Source of the DNA: Fen-549 sp050011315 | GTDB taxonomy: Bacteria > Actinomycetota > Thermoleophilia > Gaiellales > Gaiellaceae | DNA: 38,201 bases | Direction of reading: 5' to 3' | Assembly (NCBI GenBank): GCA_050011315.1 | Contig: JBEKJI010000021.1 | Coordinates: 1 to 38,201, forward strand | In this document: positions 7,453 to 16,778 of the stretch, piece by piece | Layout of the letters: each line of letters begins with the position of its first letter | Position numbering within the stretch: position 1 is the stretch's first letter | Translations under genes and position numbers: made by a program | Notes under the pieces: generated by a model | Seen by the model: only the letters and a program-made list of their open reading frames with translations | What the model was told of the DNA's origin: nothing | Database searches by the model: none

Positions 7453-8217
7453 GTGACGGATCGACTCGATGGCACAGTGGCGCTGGTCACCGGTGCGAGC
7501 AGCGGCATCGGCGAGGCGGCGGTACATGAACTGACCGAGCGCGGCGCCGCGGTGGCGGCAGTCGCGCGGCGCGGGGACAGGCTCGAGAAGCTGGCGGCGG
7601 AGATCGAGAGCAAGGGTGGGCGCGTGCTGGCGATCGAGACCGATATCAGCGACCGCGGGCAGGCGACCGCGGCAGTCGAGCGCACTGTCGCTGAGCTCGG
7701 CCGCCTCGATACGCTCGTCAACAACGCCGGCGTGATGCTGCTCGGCCCGATCGCGGAGGCTCCGCTCGAGGAATGGGAGCGCATAGTCGCCGCCAACGTC
7801 ATGGGCCTCCTCTACTGCACGCACGCCGCGCTTTCCCATCTGCTCGCGGCCGCAGGTAGTGAGCCGCGCCGCGTGGCCGACCTCGTCAACATCAGCTCGG
7901 TCGCCGGCCGCAAGGCGAACGCCGGCTCAGGCGTCTACAACCTGACCAAGTTCGGAGTCGGAGCCTTCAGCGAGTCGCTGCGGATGGAGCTGGCCAAGCG
8001 GCATGTTCGCGTGTCGCTGGTGGAGCCGGGCTTCGTCGCCACCGAGCTGGGCGATCACATCCGCGAAGAGTTGCGCGAGTGGTCGCGGCAGCGCTACGCC
8101 GGGATCGAACGGCTCGAATCCGAGGACATTGCCGACGCGATCGCCTACATCGTCACGCGCCCGCGTCGCGTCGCCGCGACCGAAATCACCGTGCGACCTT
8201 CCGAGCAGGAGTTCTAG
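7453..8217 (+). CDS. Short-chain dehydrogenase/reductase (SDR)
   Basis: A 254-residue classical SDR: the nucleotide-binding TGASSGIG (13-20), the structural NNAG (90-93), the catalytic serine region NISS (146-149) and the YNLTK catalytic pair Y162/K166. The fold's Rossmann core covers almost the whole protein. The residues after the second beta-strand (ARRGDR) favour NADP(H). It resembles the YdfG-like group acting on hydroxy acids or small carbonyls; the substrate cannot be assigned. The open frame begins at 7387, but GTG 7453 is chosen because AGGGAG sits five bases before it and the family N-terminus begins there. Confidence 0.88.
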   Translation: MTDRLDGTVALVTGASSGIGEAAVHELTERGAAVAAVARRGDRLEKLAAEIESKGGRVLAIETDISDRGQATAAVERTVAELGRLDTLVNNAGVMLLGPIAEAPLEEWERIVAANVMGLLYCTHAALSHLLAAAGSEPRRVADLVNISSVAGRKANAGSGVYNLTKFGVGAFSESLRMELAKRHVRVSLVEPGFVATELGDHIREELREWSRQRYAGIERLESEDIADAIAYIVTRPRRVAATEITVRPSEQEF

Positions 8218-8406
8218 GAACGCAGCTCCTCGCCTGACCGCGCTCTGGTGGCGCGATCTAGGGCGTTCGTCAATCGGCACGAATCTGGCACAACTCGGGC
8301 GCTTTCTTTCGGTACCGTTTCACGACCCCGTGGGTGGGTGGCAAAGGTGGGGGGCGGCGGAACGTGGTGCCCTTGGCTCGACGTGGCGCGACGCCCGAAA
8401 CAAGTC

Positions 8407-9144
8407 CTACGACGCGGCCACCGCCAGCACCGCCCGCGCGTAGCGGCTGACCTTGCGAGCGCGGATCTTCCCACCGGGGAGCTCGACGACAAACGCACTC
8501 GTCACCGGGACGGTGTGGTTCTGCCAGGAGGTTGCGGTTCCCGGGTAGGTGGGCAGGCGCCTGAGCGGCAGCCCGGCGACGCGGGCGAATATCCGCTCTT
8601 GCGCACGCGAGCCCTGAGAGCTGTCGACGGCTCCGAGCGATTGGTGGAACCAGATCGTGATCAGCGGTTGCAAGCGCGAGATCAGGCGATAGGCGGCCCG
8701 CGACTCGGGCTCGGACAGCCGCCGCCGGCCCGAGTAGAAGTTCCCCTTCAGGCGCCGCCAGCGCCAGGGAAAGTTACGGTTCAGGTCGACGCCGTGGGCG
8801 TTCTGGCGGGTGTGCGCCGCGTGACCGTCGGGGTTGAGGTCTGGGATGACCCAGAGGTCGGTCCCTTCCGGCGGCTCGAGCTTCAAGAGGCGCTTGGCCA
8901 CCGCTATCCCGGCCGGCTCGTTGCCGTGGATGGAACCGACGACGAGTACCGTCGGGCCATTCGGGTCGCCCCGCTCGTAGGCGTAGATCGCGCGCCCGCG
9001 AACGGAGTGCCCGATTAATTGCCGTGTCGCAACGCTGCTCGACGCTCTCCCGTCGCCGGTGAAGATGATCGCGATAACGACGGCTATCGCCGCTGTGGCG
9101 AGCGCCAGGGTGAGGGCGACGAGTCGGGGCGGATTGGCGACCAT
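8407..9144 (-). CDS. Membrane-anchored M14-family zinc carboxypeptidase/amidase
   Basis: A 245-residue protein with a single N-terminal membrane segment (about residues 8-28) and an extracellular zinc-peptidase domain. The M14 zinc ligands are visible as H73/E76 in GSIHGNEPAG and H167 in IWFHQS. The arginine/asparagine substrate-binding pair is in DLNRNFP (120-126) and the catalytic Glu is E221 in FVVELPGG. The compact size and DLNPDG motif recall murein-peptide amidase A (MpaA), which trims peptidoglycan peptides, so a role in cell-wall peptide turnover outside the membrane is plausible. The frame is open to 9213, but M at 9144 gives a normal signal-anchor start. The SDR gene converges on it from the left. 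Confidence 0.82.
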   Translation of the reverse strand: MVANPPRLVALTLALATAAIAVVIAIIFTGDGRASSSVATRQLIGHSVRGRAIYAYERGDPNGPTVLVVGSIHGNEPAGIAVAKRLLKLEPPEGTDLWVIPDLNPDGHAAHTRQNAHGVDLNRNFPWRWRRLKGNFYSGRRRLSEPESRAAYRLISRLQPLITIWFHQSLGAVDSSQGSRAQERIFARVAGLPLRRLPTYPGTATSWQNHTVPVTSAFVVELPGGKIRARKVSRYARAVLAVAAS

Positions 9145-9145
9145 G

Positions 9146-9167
9146 CCGGTACTAGTACTTGTACCGG
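9146..9167. promoter_or_regulatory. 22-bp palindrome directly upstream of the M14 peptidase start
   Basis: Arms CCGGTAC (9146-9152) and GTACCGG (9161-9167) are perfectly complementary, and the 8-base centre TAGTACTT pairs except for one T/T position, so 20 of 22 bases are symmetrical. It begins one base upstream of the minus-strand ATG and lies in the gap between two divergent genes. This looks like an operator or a hairpin over the ribosome-binding region of the peptidase mRNA; the binding protein is unknown. Confidence 0.45.
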
Positions 9168-9277
9168 AGCGGCTCCGAGAAAACCGGAGCAACCGAGGAA
9201 GCAGAGGCTGCAAGCCGCCTAGTATGTAACTGCCGTAACGAAACGCCTACGAGCAGGCGAAGTGGAGGGAGTGATTC

Positions 9278-9991
9278 GTGACCGGTCCGGACCGAGAGGC
9301 GAACTCGACCATCGCCGTGGTCGGCGACTACGGCGCCGAGCGTCCCACCCACAAGGCGACGCAGCAGGCGCTGGAGCACGCCGTCCAGCCGCCGCTTCGC
9401 TTCGAGTGGCTTGCTACCGAGGCGGCTGAGCAGATGAGCGACGCCGAGCTCGCGTCCTATGCCGGGCTCCTGATCTCGCCCGGCAGCCCCTACCGGAGCA
9501 TGGACGGCGCCCTCAAGGCGATCCGGGTCGCGCGCGAGCAGGGAGTGCCGCTGCTTGGCACCTGCGGCGGCTTTCAGCACGTGGCGATCGAGTTCGTACG
9601 CGACGTGCTCGGCATCACCGAAGCCGATCACGAAGAGTCGAGCCCGGACGCTCGCGAGCTCGCGGTGACGAGGCTTCCCGGCTCGCTCGCCGACCAGGAG
9701 CACGAGGTTTTCTTCGCTCCGGGCTCCAGGGTGGCGGCGATCTACGAAGCTTCCGCGGCGGTCGAGCCCTTCTTCTGTAGCTTCGGGCTCAATCCCGAGT
9801 ACCGGTCGGGGGTCGAGGAGCGAGGTCTCGCGATCAGCGGAACCGGGACCGACGGCGCCGCGCGTGTGTTCGAGCTACCCGAGCACCCGTTCTTCATCGC
9901 CACGCTGTACGTGCCCCAGGCGCGCTATCGGCCGGAGAATCCGCACCCGCTCGTGATGGCCTTCGTCGCGGCGGTTTCTGCGCGTATTTAA
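9278..9991 (+). CDS. CTP synthase-like class I glutamine amidotransferase homologue
   Basis: A 237-residue protein resembling the C-terminal glutaminase domain of CTP synthase but standing alone. The nucleophile elbow is GTCGGFQH (C96), preceded by the ISPGSPYRSMDG oxyanion-strand motif. Where CTP synthase has the catalytic His and Glu (FHPE), this protein reads YVPQ (V212, Q214), so two thirds of the triad are missing. I recognise it as the family named 'CTP synthase C-terminal region-related (seleno)protein', in which the cysteine is sometimes selenocysteine; here the codon is an ordinary Cys (TGC). It is therefore unlikely to hydrolyse glutamine in the usual way; function unknown. GTG 9278 is supported by GGAGGGAG seven bases upstream. 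Confidence 0.8.
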   Translation: MTGPDREANSTIAVVGDYGAERPTHKATQQALEHAVQPPLRFEWLATEAAEQMSDAELASYAGLLISPGSPYRSMDGALKAIRVAREQGVPLLGTCGGFQHVAIEFVRDVLGITEADHEESSPDARELAVTRLPGSLADQEHEVFFAPGSRVAAIYEASAAVEPFFCSFGLNPEYRSGVEERGLAISGTGTDGAARVFELPEHPFFIATLYVPQARYRPENPHPLVMAFVAAVSARI

Positions 9992-10147
9992 GCCTGTTCG
10001 AGTATTCGGCCGGTACTCGTTGGACGGATTCACGACGCACAGTTTTCTCCCTATTCGGGTTAGAAAACCCTCCGTTTCGGCGCTGTACCACCAAGCGGCG
10101 GCCGATGCCGGTCGATCCCTGCACCGATCGACCGATGACGTTTGTAC

Positions 10148-12625
10148 ATGACTGCAGCTGAACACGGCTCTGATCGAGCCTTTGCCCGCCTTGCGTGGGC
10201 GGTGTTGGGTATCGGAACGGCGGGAAGCGTCGTTTACGCTTTCGTCCTCTCGATCACCATCTCGAACCTCCTCTACTACTCGGTCATCACAGCCGCGCTC
10301 GGGCTCGGCTGGGTTGGGATCTTGCGTCGTCCTTTCTCGGGCCGCTGGATCGCGGTCTTGCTGGTAGCGGGCATCTCCGCCTGGCTCGTTACTGACTGGC
10401 TGTGGTGGCTGGGCGAGCTGCTCAATCGTTCGGTGCCGTTCCCCTCGCCAATCGACGCTCTCTACATGGGCGCCTATTTGCCTATGTTTGGGGCGCTTGT
10501 CTGGTTCTGGCGCCGGCACATGACGGGGGTATTCGGCGGATTGCTCGAGAGCGCGATCATCGCGACGGCTTTCAGCGTCTTCATGTGGGTGGCCGTAATC
10601 GTCCCTGCAGGCGGCCAGCCGGACAGTTCCGGTTTGTCGACATCCACCGCGATTGCCTATCCGGCGCTCGACACGATGTTGCTCGTCGGTCTCGGCCAGC
10701 TTCTTTTGGTGCCGTCGCTTCGGCACGCGCGGGCGCTCCAGGCCATGACGCTGGGGATCGCGATGTTCCTCTTTTCCGACATCGTTTACGCCTACGACAC
10801 CGCCCGAGGTACCAGTGTGGAGGGCACCTGGCGCGATTGCGGTTGGCTGTTCGCCTACGTCCTCTGGGGCTTCGCTGCCTTGCACCCGTCGCTGCGCCTG
10901 CTTGGCACATCGCAGCCACGTCCGATCCGGCGATGGGTCTTTCGCACGTCTTTGCTCGCTCTGGCCTGCCTCAGCATGCCGGTCGCGCTCCTGATCGCCG
11001 TACGCAGAGAGGCCCTGGATGCCACGTTGTTCCTCGCCCTCGGCTCGTTCACGATCGTCGCAGTCTTCTTGCGGATGGGCCTGATCTTGCGCGTTCAGCA
11101 GCGCCATGAGGATGAGCTTGCCGAGACTCTCGAGAAGCTCGAGACGCTGATCGATACGGCACCGCTTGCGATCGTCGCCGTCGAGAGCAAGCGCCTCGTC
11201 ACGCTCTGGAATCCAGGCGCCGAGCGGCTCTTCGGCTGGCGGGCGGATGAGGTGATCGGCAAGCGGTATCCCCTCGGCGCGAGCGAGGAGGTAACCCACA
11301 ACTTCGATAGGCTCTTCTCCGGCGAAACCTTCCACGGAGAATCTACAAGGCTGCGAAAGGACGGCTCGACGATCGAGGTCATCATCTCGTCGGCGCCGCT
11401 GCGAAACCAAACGGGCGAGGCCATCGGCGCCGTCGGTCTCTTCCTCGACACCAGCGAGCTCAAGGCCCTCGAAGGGAAGCTGCTCCATTCGCAGCGGCTG
11501 GAGACGGTCGGGCAACTCGCAGGCGGCGTCGCACACGACTTCAACAACCTGCTGACCGCCATCTCCGGCTACTGCAACCTCTCGCTCGAGCGCGCGAACG
11601 GCGATCCGGAGCTAGCTCACGACCTCCGGGAGATCGCGCGCGCAAGCGAGCGCGCGACCGAGTTGACTCGGCAGCTGCTTGCCTTCGGCCGCCGCCAGGT
11701 GTTACGACCCACCACTTTCGATCTCAATCAAGCCGTATTCGAGATGAACGCCATCCTCGGCCGGTTGCTCGGCGAGCAGATCAGAATCGTCCACGCGCTC
11801 GAGCCCTCAGGGTGCTCCGTTAACACCGACCAAGGACAGATCGAGCAGGTGCTGATGAACCTCGCCGTCAATGCCCGTGATGCGATGCCGGAGGGGGGCA
11901 CGCTCAGCTTCGTGACGGAGAACGTCAACCTGACTGCATCGCAGGCTGAACCACTGGCGCTCCAAGCAGGTCGTTACGCTCATCTGCGCGTCACCGACAC
12001 GGGTCAGGGTATGGATAAGGAAACCCGCGAGCGCGTCTTTGAGCCTTTCTTCACCACTAAGGAGGTCGGCAAGGGCAGCGGACTCGGCCTCGCAACCGTC
12101 TTCGGCATCGTGAATCAGAGCGGCGGCCAGATCAGCGTCGAGAGCGAGCTTGGCGCAGGCACGAGCTTCGATATCTACCTTCCTTGGAGCGAGCTCGAGC
12201 CTTCGTCGGCTGCCAACGAGCAGGATCGACGGATCTCGGGCGGCTGCGAGCGCATCCTGCTTGTTGAGGACGAGCCAGGCGTTCGCGAGATCACTGCTCG
12301 GATGCTCGCGCGAAAAGGCTACGAGGTCATCGTCGCTGCCGAGCCGAAAGAGGCGCTTGACCTCGCGTCTCGAGTCGACTTCGATCTCCTTCTCACCGAC
12401 ATGGTGCTGCCGGACATGGACGGACGGCGACTTGCAGCCGAGCTTTGCAGCCGAAAACCCGACCTCCGCGTCGTCTACGTCTCGGGCTACCCTCGCGACG
12501 GGCTGGAAGAGGGCGACCTCGACCAAGGAACACGGTTCTTGCAGAAGCCCTACTCCGCCGATGACCTCGCCCGTACCGTTCGAGGCACGCTGGACTCCGC
12601 TCCGCTCGCCGTCATATCGCGCTAG
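10148..12625 (+). CDS. Membrane-bound PAS hybrid sensor histidine kinase
   Basis: An 825-residue protein. Residues about 10-320 hold eight or more hydrophobic helices (membrane sensor of unknown type). A PAS domain follows (about 335-445: PLAIVAVESKRLVTLWNPGA, then GWRADEVIGK). Then comes a HisKA domain with phospho-acceptor H463 in GGVAHDFNNLL, a HATPase domain (NLAVNARDAMPEGG; DTGQGMD; GKGSGLGLATVFGIV), and a receiver domain with D751 in LLTDMVLPDMDG and the conserved K in FLQKPYS. The HDFNNLL box marks the group of hybrid kinases where the receiver is fused at the C-terminus. ATG 10148 is taken as start; an in-frame TTG lies two codons upstream. No cognate regulator gene is adjacent. Confidence 0.88.
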   Translation: MTAAEHGSDRAFARLAWAVLGIGTAGSVVYAFVLSITISNLLYYSVITAALGLGWVGILRRPFSGRWIAVLLVAGISAWLVTDWLWWLGELLNRSVPFPSPIDALYMGAYLPMFGALVWFWRRHMTGVFGGLLESAIIATAFSVFMWVAVIVPAGGQPDSSGLSTSTAIAYPALDTMLLVGLGQLLLVPSLRHARALQAMTLGIAMFLFSDIVYAYDTARGTSVEGTWRDCGWLFAYVLWGFAALHPSLRLLGTSQPRPIRRWVFRTSLLALACLSMPVALLIAVRREALDATLFLALGSFTIVAVFLRMGLILRVQQRHEDELAETLEKLETLIDTAPLAIVAVESKRLVTLWNPGAERLFGWRADEVIGKRYPLGASEEVTHNFDRLFSGETFHGESTRLRKDGSTIEVIISSAPLRNQTGEAIGAVGLFLDTSELKALEGKLLHSQRLETVGQLAGGVAHDFNNLLTAISGYCNLSLERANGDPELAHDLREIARASERATELTRQLLAFGRRQVLRPTTFDLNQAVFEMNAILGRLLGEQIRIVHALEPSGCSVNTDQGQIEQVLMNLAVNARDAMPEGGTLSFVTENVNLTASQAEPLALQAGRYAHLRVTDTGQGMDKETRERVFEPFFTTKEVGKGSGLGLATVFGIVNQSGGQISVESELGAGTSFDIYLPWSELEPSSAANEQDRRISGGCERILLVEDEPGVREITARMLARKGYEVIVAAEPKEALDLASRVDFDLLLTDMVLPDMDGRRLAAELCSRKPDLRVVYVSGYPRDGLEEGDLDQGTRFLQKPYSADDLARTVRGTLDSAPLAVISR

Positions 12626-12758
12626 AGGCTACTTCGGGAGTGACCCACGGGAAGATGCCCTAGGTCGAGACGATCGATGAGTTGTCGCGATCGTCTGCAC
12701 GTAAAACCGCGGACGGCAATCCGCTCAGAACGCGGCCATTAGTCGGCTCGTAATCGAC

Positions 12759-15700
12759 TCAGCTACAGCCGGTGTTCGTTCCGCAGTCGCGGCAGGTGTA
12801 GCAGCTGCCCGTCCGCACCATGCGGCCGCCGCAGCGGGCGCACTCGACCGCGTCCTCCCAGTTGTTGAAGAGCGCCTTCTGGCCCGGCGGGAGTGCCTCG
12901 GCCGGGGATGGGTCGCCGCCCTGGCCGGGGGTGCCGCCGTTCGCGTAAGCCTGGGCCAGCCGCGCTTTTACCGCGGACGAGAGGATGCCGATCTCCTCCT
13001 GCTGGTCGACCGAGAGGAAGCGCTTGCCGAGCCAGCGGAAGATGTAGTCCGGGAGTGACTTGGCGACGCGGATGTCGGGATCGTTAGTAGGGCCGGCGGG
13101 ATCGAAGCGCATGTGGGCGTACTTGGAGACGAAGACCTCAAGCGGCACGCCGTACTGGAGCCCGAGCGAGATGGCGATCATGAACGCGTTCATCAACCCG
13201 GCCAGCGTGGTGCCTTCCTTGGCGATGTCCACGAAGACGTCGCCGGCCGTGTCGTCGTCGTAGATACCGACGTGGATGTAGCCCTCGTAGTCGCCGACCC
13301 GGAACTTGCGCCCGACCTCGGTGCGCTCGTCGGGCAGGCGCCGGCGCTGGGGCTTGGCGAGCAAGGTCGGGACGAGTGCCTGGGCGCCCTTGTCGTCCTT
13401 AGTCGAGAGCGGCTGAGCGAGCTTGGATCCTTCGCGGTAGAGGGCGATCGCTTTGACCCCGAGCTTCCAGGCATCCTCGAGCACCTGGGCGACGTCCTCG
13501 ACCGTGGCCGATTCGGGCAGGTTCACGGTCTTCGAGATCGCGCCCGAGATAAAGGGCTGAACGGCGCCCATCATCTTCACGTGGCCGAGGTAGTGGATCG
13601 AGCGCTCGCCGATCGCGCAGTCGAAGACCGGGTAGTGCTCGTTCTTGAGGTGGGGAGCGCCGACAACGGTGTTGCGCTCGTCGATGAAGGCCTCGATCTC
13701 GGAGGTCTCGCTGGGCGAGTAGCCGAGCTTCTCGAGCGCCATCGGTACGGTCTTGTTCACGATCGTGATCTCGCCGCCGCCGACCAGCTTCTTCGACTTG
13801 ACGAGCGAGAAGTCGGGCTCGATACCGGTGGTGTCGCAATCCATCATGAAGCTGATCGTCCCGGTCGGTGCGAGCACCGTGGACTGCGCGTTACGGAAGC
13901 CGTGCGCTTCGCCCAGGTCGAGCGCCTCGTCCCAGGCCTTGCGGCAGGCGGAGAGGAGCTCGCGCGGCACCGAGTCGGTGTTCTCGATGTTTCCAACCGC
14001 GGCCCGGTGCTTGCTGATGACTCCGAGCATCGCTGCGGTATTCGGCTGGTAGCCGGCGAAGGGGCCCATACGCGTGGCGATCTCGGACGACTTGCGGTAG
14101 GCGCGCCCGGTCATCAGCGCGGTCACCGCGGCGGCGTAGGCGCGACCCTCGTCGGAGTCGTAGGGGAGCCCGCGCGCCATCAGGAAGGCGCCGAGGTTGG
14201 CGAAGCCGAGCCCGAGCTGGCGGAAGCTGCGGGCGTTACGCTCGATCTCGGGGGTCGGGTAGCTGGAGTAGCCGACCAGGATCTCCTGCGCCAGCAGGAC
14301 GACGTCAACGGCATGCTCGAAGGCCTCGATGTCGAGCTCGCCGTCCTCGCGGCGGAACTTCATCAGGTTGAGCGAGGCCAGGTTGCAGGCGGAGTCGTCG
14401 ATGCTCATGTACTCCGAGCAGGGGTTGGAGGCGTTGATGCGGCCGGAGTTGGGAATCGTGTGCCAGCTGTTGATGGTGGTGTCGTACTGGATGCCGGGGT
14501 CGGCGCACTCCCAGGCGGCGGCGGCGATCTGGTGCAGCAGGTCGCGCGCCTTCATCGTCCTCAGCACCGACGCGTCGACGCGGGCGGTCAGATTCCAGTC
14601 GCCGTCATCCGCGGCCGCCTGCATGAAAGCGTCGGTAACGCGCACCGAGTTGTTGCCGTTCTGGTACTGGATCGAGGCCCAGTGGGGCGAGTCGAGCGAC
14701 ATGTCGTAGCCGGCCGCCTCGAGCACGCGGGCCTTGCGCTCCTCGGTCGCCTTGCACCAGACGAAGTCCTCGATGTCGGGGTGGTCGACGTCGAGGATCA
14801 CCATCTTGGCCGCGCGCCGCGTCTTGCCGCCCGACTTGATCGTGCCGGCCGAGGCGTCGGCGCCGCGCATGAAGGAGACGGGCCCGGAGGCGTGGCCGCC
14901 CTTGGTGAGCTGCTCGTTCGAGGCGCGTAGGCGCGAGAGGTTGATCCCGGCCCCGGAGCCGCCGCGGAAGATGATTCCCTCGCGCTTGATCCATTCGAGG
15001 ATCGACTCCATGTTGTCCTCGACCGAGAGGATGAAGCAGTTGTGGACGCAGACGTTGTTCGAGAGGTACTCGCCCGACTCGGTCTGGATGTCGTAGACAT
15101 CCTCGACGCCCTGGAGCTCGATCGAGACGATCTCTTCTTCCCGTAGATCGGGGCACGTCTTCGCATCGCGGAGAGAGAGCGACTCGAACAGTCTCTCTCG
15201 CTTCTTGACGCTGACGAAGCCGACCAGCTCGGCGAAGCGGGCGCGCTCGGAGCCGATCGCGATCGAGAGCTCGTGCAGGTCGTGGCGATCGGGCCTCTTC
15301 TCGGGCTTATGCAGGCGGCGCGAATAGATACCGAGGACGTTGAGCAGCAGCTGGAGATCCTCGGTCCAGCGCTCGCTGATGACGGCGAAGCCGATTCGGG
15401 CGTTCTCGCAGCCGTTGTCGCGTCTCACGGTCACGTAGCCATCGGCCTGAAAAACGCTACGGAGGTAGGCCCCGATCTCGTCGTGCGATGCGGTCCAGAG
15501 ACGCCTTGGGACTCTGATCTCGGTGCCACGTGCGAGCAACTCCCAGCGCTCAACGAAGGGACGAAGCACTTCGCCGTAGAGCCTGACGCGACGACACGAG
15601 ACCGAACCGTCTTCTCGCGTCACCTCGCGTACGTTCCGGTGCACGTCGGGCAGGGCGATGGAGAGGTTGTGCGAGACCCAACCGAACTCGTCTTCGTCCG

Positions 15701-16682
15701 CAACCTGGAACTCGATTGTCAGCGATCTGTTCGTTCCGTTCTCGTACTGGCCGACAAAGCCATCCGCCTGTAGCCAGCCGGCCAGCGCGGCTTCGGCCTG
15801 AGCGACGACGGCGTCCTCGCACGATTCCAGGAGCTCGCCCGGCTCGAGCTGGGCAGGCGAGCCGGCGCCGATGGCGACGAGAGCCGGTTCGGCCACCTTC
15901 GCTCGATGCGGGTGGAGGTGCATGCGCATCCCGGGCTCGAGCTGGTCGACACGCAGCCATTCGGAAGCGGTGCGCCGTTCGCGCGCAGCCTTGACCACGT
16001 GATCTGGCGTGGCCTCGATCCACTGGCCGTTCCGGAGCGTTACGCGATAGACGGGTTTACGACCGTTGTGCTTGACGGCTCTCACGCGCGTGACTCCGTG
16101 TGAGTCGTAGATCTCTCGTCCGAGCTGCTCGCTCTCGACGATCTCTCCGATCGGCACCATGCCCTGCGGAGTCGAGACGAGAGCGTCGAAAGGCTGGCAG
16201 GCCGAGCACTGAGGTCTCTCCTCGAAGCCGACGTTGAACCAGACCGGAGAGTTGAAGGCGGCGAGCTGGTTGACGAGGATCGCCTTCAGCTCGGCCTCGA
16301 AGGTCTCGGCCTCCTCGTCGTCCGAGAAATAGCCGCCCTTGCGGCCCCACCCGCCGATCGTCGCGACGACCCGCCCTATCATCTGCTTGACGCTCCACTC
16401 GCGCTCGGGCGCGCCCATCTGGCCGCGGAAGTACTTCTGGGCGACGATGTTGGTGGAGGTTTGCGACCAGAAGCGCGGGAACTCGACGCCCTTCTGCTCG
16501 AAAACCGCCTTCTCCTTGCCCGGGATGAAGGCATCGCGCGTCTCCCACTCGATCTCGTCGAAGGGGTCGCGCCCGGGGATGGTGAAGTAGCGCCGCAGGC
16601 CGAGGCTGGCTTCGGTGTCGACGACGACGTTCTCGGGCCCCAGATCTGCCGTCTCAACCCGCTTGTCTCTGGCCGTCGCCAT
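12759..16682 (-). CDS. nrdJ: Adenosylcobalamin-dependent (class II) ribonucleotide reductase with intein
   Basis: Reduces ribonucleotides to deoxyribonucleotides using coenzyme B12. The primary translation product is 1307 residues; removing the intein (162-548) leaves a 920-residue enzyme, a usual size for actinobacterial NrdJ. Visible family signatures: FWSQTSTNIVAQKYFRG near the N-terminus, GGSGAGINLSRLR (575-587), the active-site NPCSE (753-757; C755 is the likely thiyl-radical cysteine), APTGTISFMMDCDTTGIEPD, and a C-terminal cysteine-rich tail (ECARCGG...CRDCGTNTGCS), probably zinc-binding or involved in re-reduction. The start ATG follows GGAGGGAGAGAGCGAG. The gene is flanked downstream by a convergent kinase gene and upstream by kdpE on the same strand, 217 bases away, enough for its own promoter. 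Confidence 0.96.
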   Translation of the reverse strand: MATARDKRVETADLGPENVVVDTEASLGLRRYFTIPGRDPFDEIEWETRDAFIPGKEKAVFEQKGVEFPRFWSQTSTNIVAQKYFRGQMGAPEREWSVKQMIGRVVATIGGWGRKGGYFSDDEEAETFEAELKAILVNQLAAFNSPVWFNVGFEERPQCSACQPFDALVSTPQGMVPIGEIVESEQLGREIYDSHGVTRVRAVKHNGRKPVYRVTLRNGQWIEATPDHVVKAARERRTASEWLRVDQLEPGMRMHLHPHRAKVAEPALVAIGAGSPAQLEPGELLESCEDAVVAQAEAALAGWLQADGFVGQYENGTNRSLTIEFQVADEDEFGWVSHNLSIALPDVHRNVREVTREDGSVSCRRVRLYGEVLRPFVERWELLARGTEIRVPRRLWTASHDEIGAYLRSVFQADGYVTVRRDNGCENARIGFAVISERWTEDLQLLLNVLGIYSRRLHKPEKRPDRHDLHELSIAIGSERARFAELVGFVSVKKRERLFESLSLRDAKTCPDLREEEIVSIELQGVEDVYDIQTESGEYLSNNVCVHNCFILSVEDNMESILEWIKREGIIFRGGSGAGINLSRLRASNEQLTKGGHASGPVSFMRGADASAGTIKSGGKTRRAAKMVILDVDHPDIEDFVWCKATEERKARVLEAAGYDMSLDSPHWASIQYQNGNNSVRVTDAFMQAAADDGDWNLTARVDASVLRTMKARDLLHQIAAAAWECADPGIQYDTTINSWHTIPNSGRINASNPCSEYMSIDDSACNLASLNLMKFRREDGELDIEAFEHAVDVVLLAQEILVGYSSYPTPEIERNARSFRQLGLGFANLGAFLMARGLPYDSDEGRAYAAAVTALMTGRAYRKSSEIATRMGPFAGYQPNTAAMLGVISKHRAAVGNIENTDSVPRELLSACRKAWDEALDLGEAHGFRNAQSTVLAPTGTISFMMDCDTTGIEPDFSLVKSKKLVGGGEITIVNKTVPMALEKLGYSPSETSEIEAFIDERNTVVGAPHLKNEHYPVFDCAIGERSIHYLGHVKMMGAVQPFISGAISKTVNLPESATVEDVAQVLEDAWKLGVKAIALYREGSKLAQPLSTKDDKGAQALVPTLLAKPQRRRLPDERTEVGRKFRVGDYEGYIHVGIYDDDTAGDVFVDIAKEGTTLAGLMNAFMIAISLGLQYGVPLEVFVSKYAHMRFDPAGPTNDPDIRVAKSLPDYIFRWLGKRFLSVDQQEEIGILSSAVKARLAQAYANGGTPGQGGDPSPAEALPPGQKALFNNWEDAVECARCGGRMVRTGSCYTCRDCGTNTGCS
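15039..16199 (-). other. Intein with LAGLIDADG homing endonuclease inside nrdJ
   Basis: Residues 162-548 of the nrdJ product, 387 aa, form a class 1 intein. The N-terminal splice junction is QCSA|CQPFDALVS; the block B pattern is TPDHVV; two LAGLIDADG helices read LAGWLQADGFVG (about 301-311) and LRSVFQADGYVT (about 407-418), each keeping the acidic residue; the C-terminal blocks read VYDIQTESGEYLSNN and VCVHN|C. Cys1, the penultimate His, the terminal Asn and the Cys+1 are all present, so both splicing and the endonuclease look intact. Joining the exteins restores QCSACFILSVED, matching the conserved SACF segment of class II reductases. Confidence 0.93.
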
Positions 16683-16778
16683 CTCGCTCTCTCCCTCCCA
16701 AAACCGGATCCCCGGACTCTCCCCCGCCGCCGGCCAGAAGCCCGATTTTCAGGCAATTGACCGAAGGACCTCGAAACG

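Noticed and set aside
9875..11536. 553-codon minus-strand open frame opposite the amidotransferase and kinase genes
   Set aside because: It crosses two well-supported plus-strand genes and has an Arg/Asp/Gln-rich shadow composition.
13113..14930. 605-codon plus-strand open frame inside nrdJ
   Set aside because: Antisense shadow caused by GC-rich third positions; nrdJ on the other strand has unmistakable motifs, and the shadow has a low-complexity Val/Asp/Gly/Leu composition with no domain.
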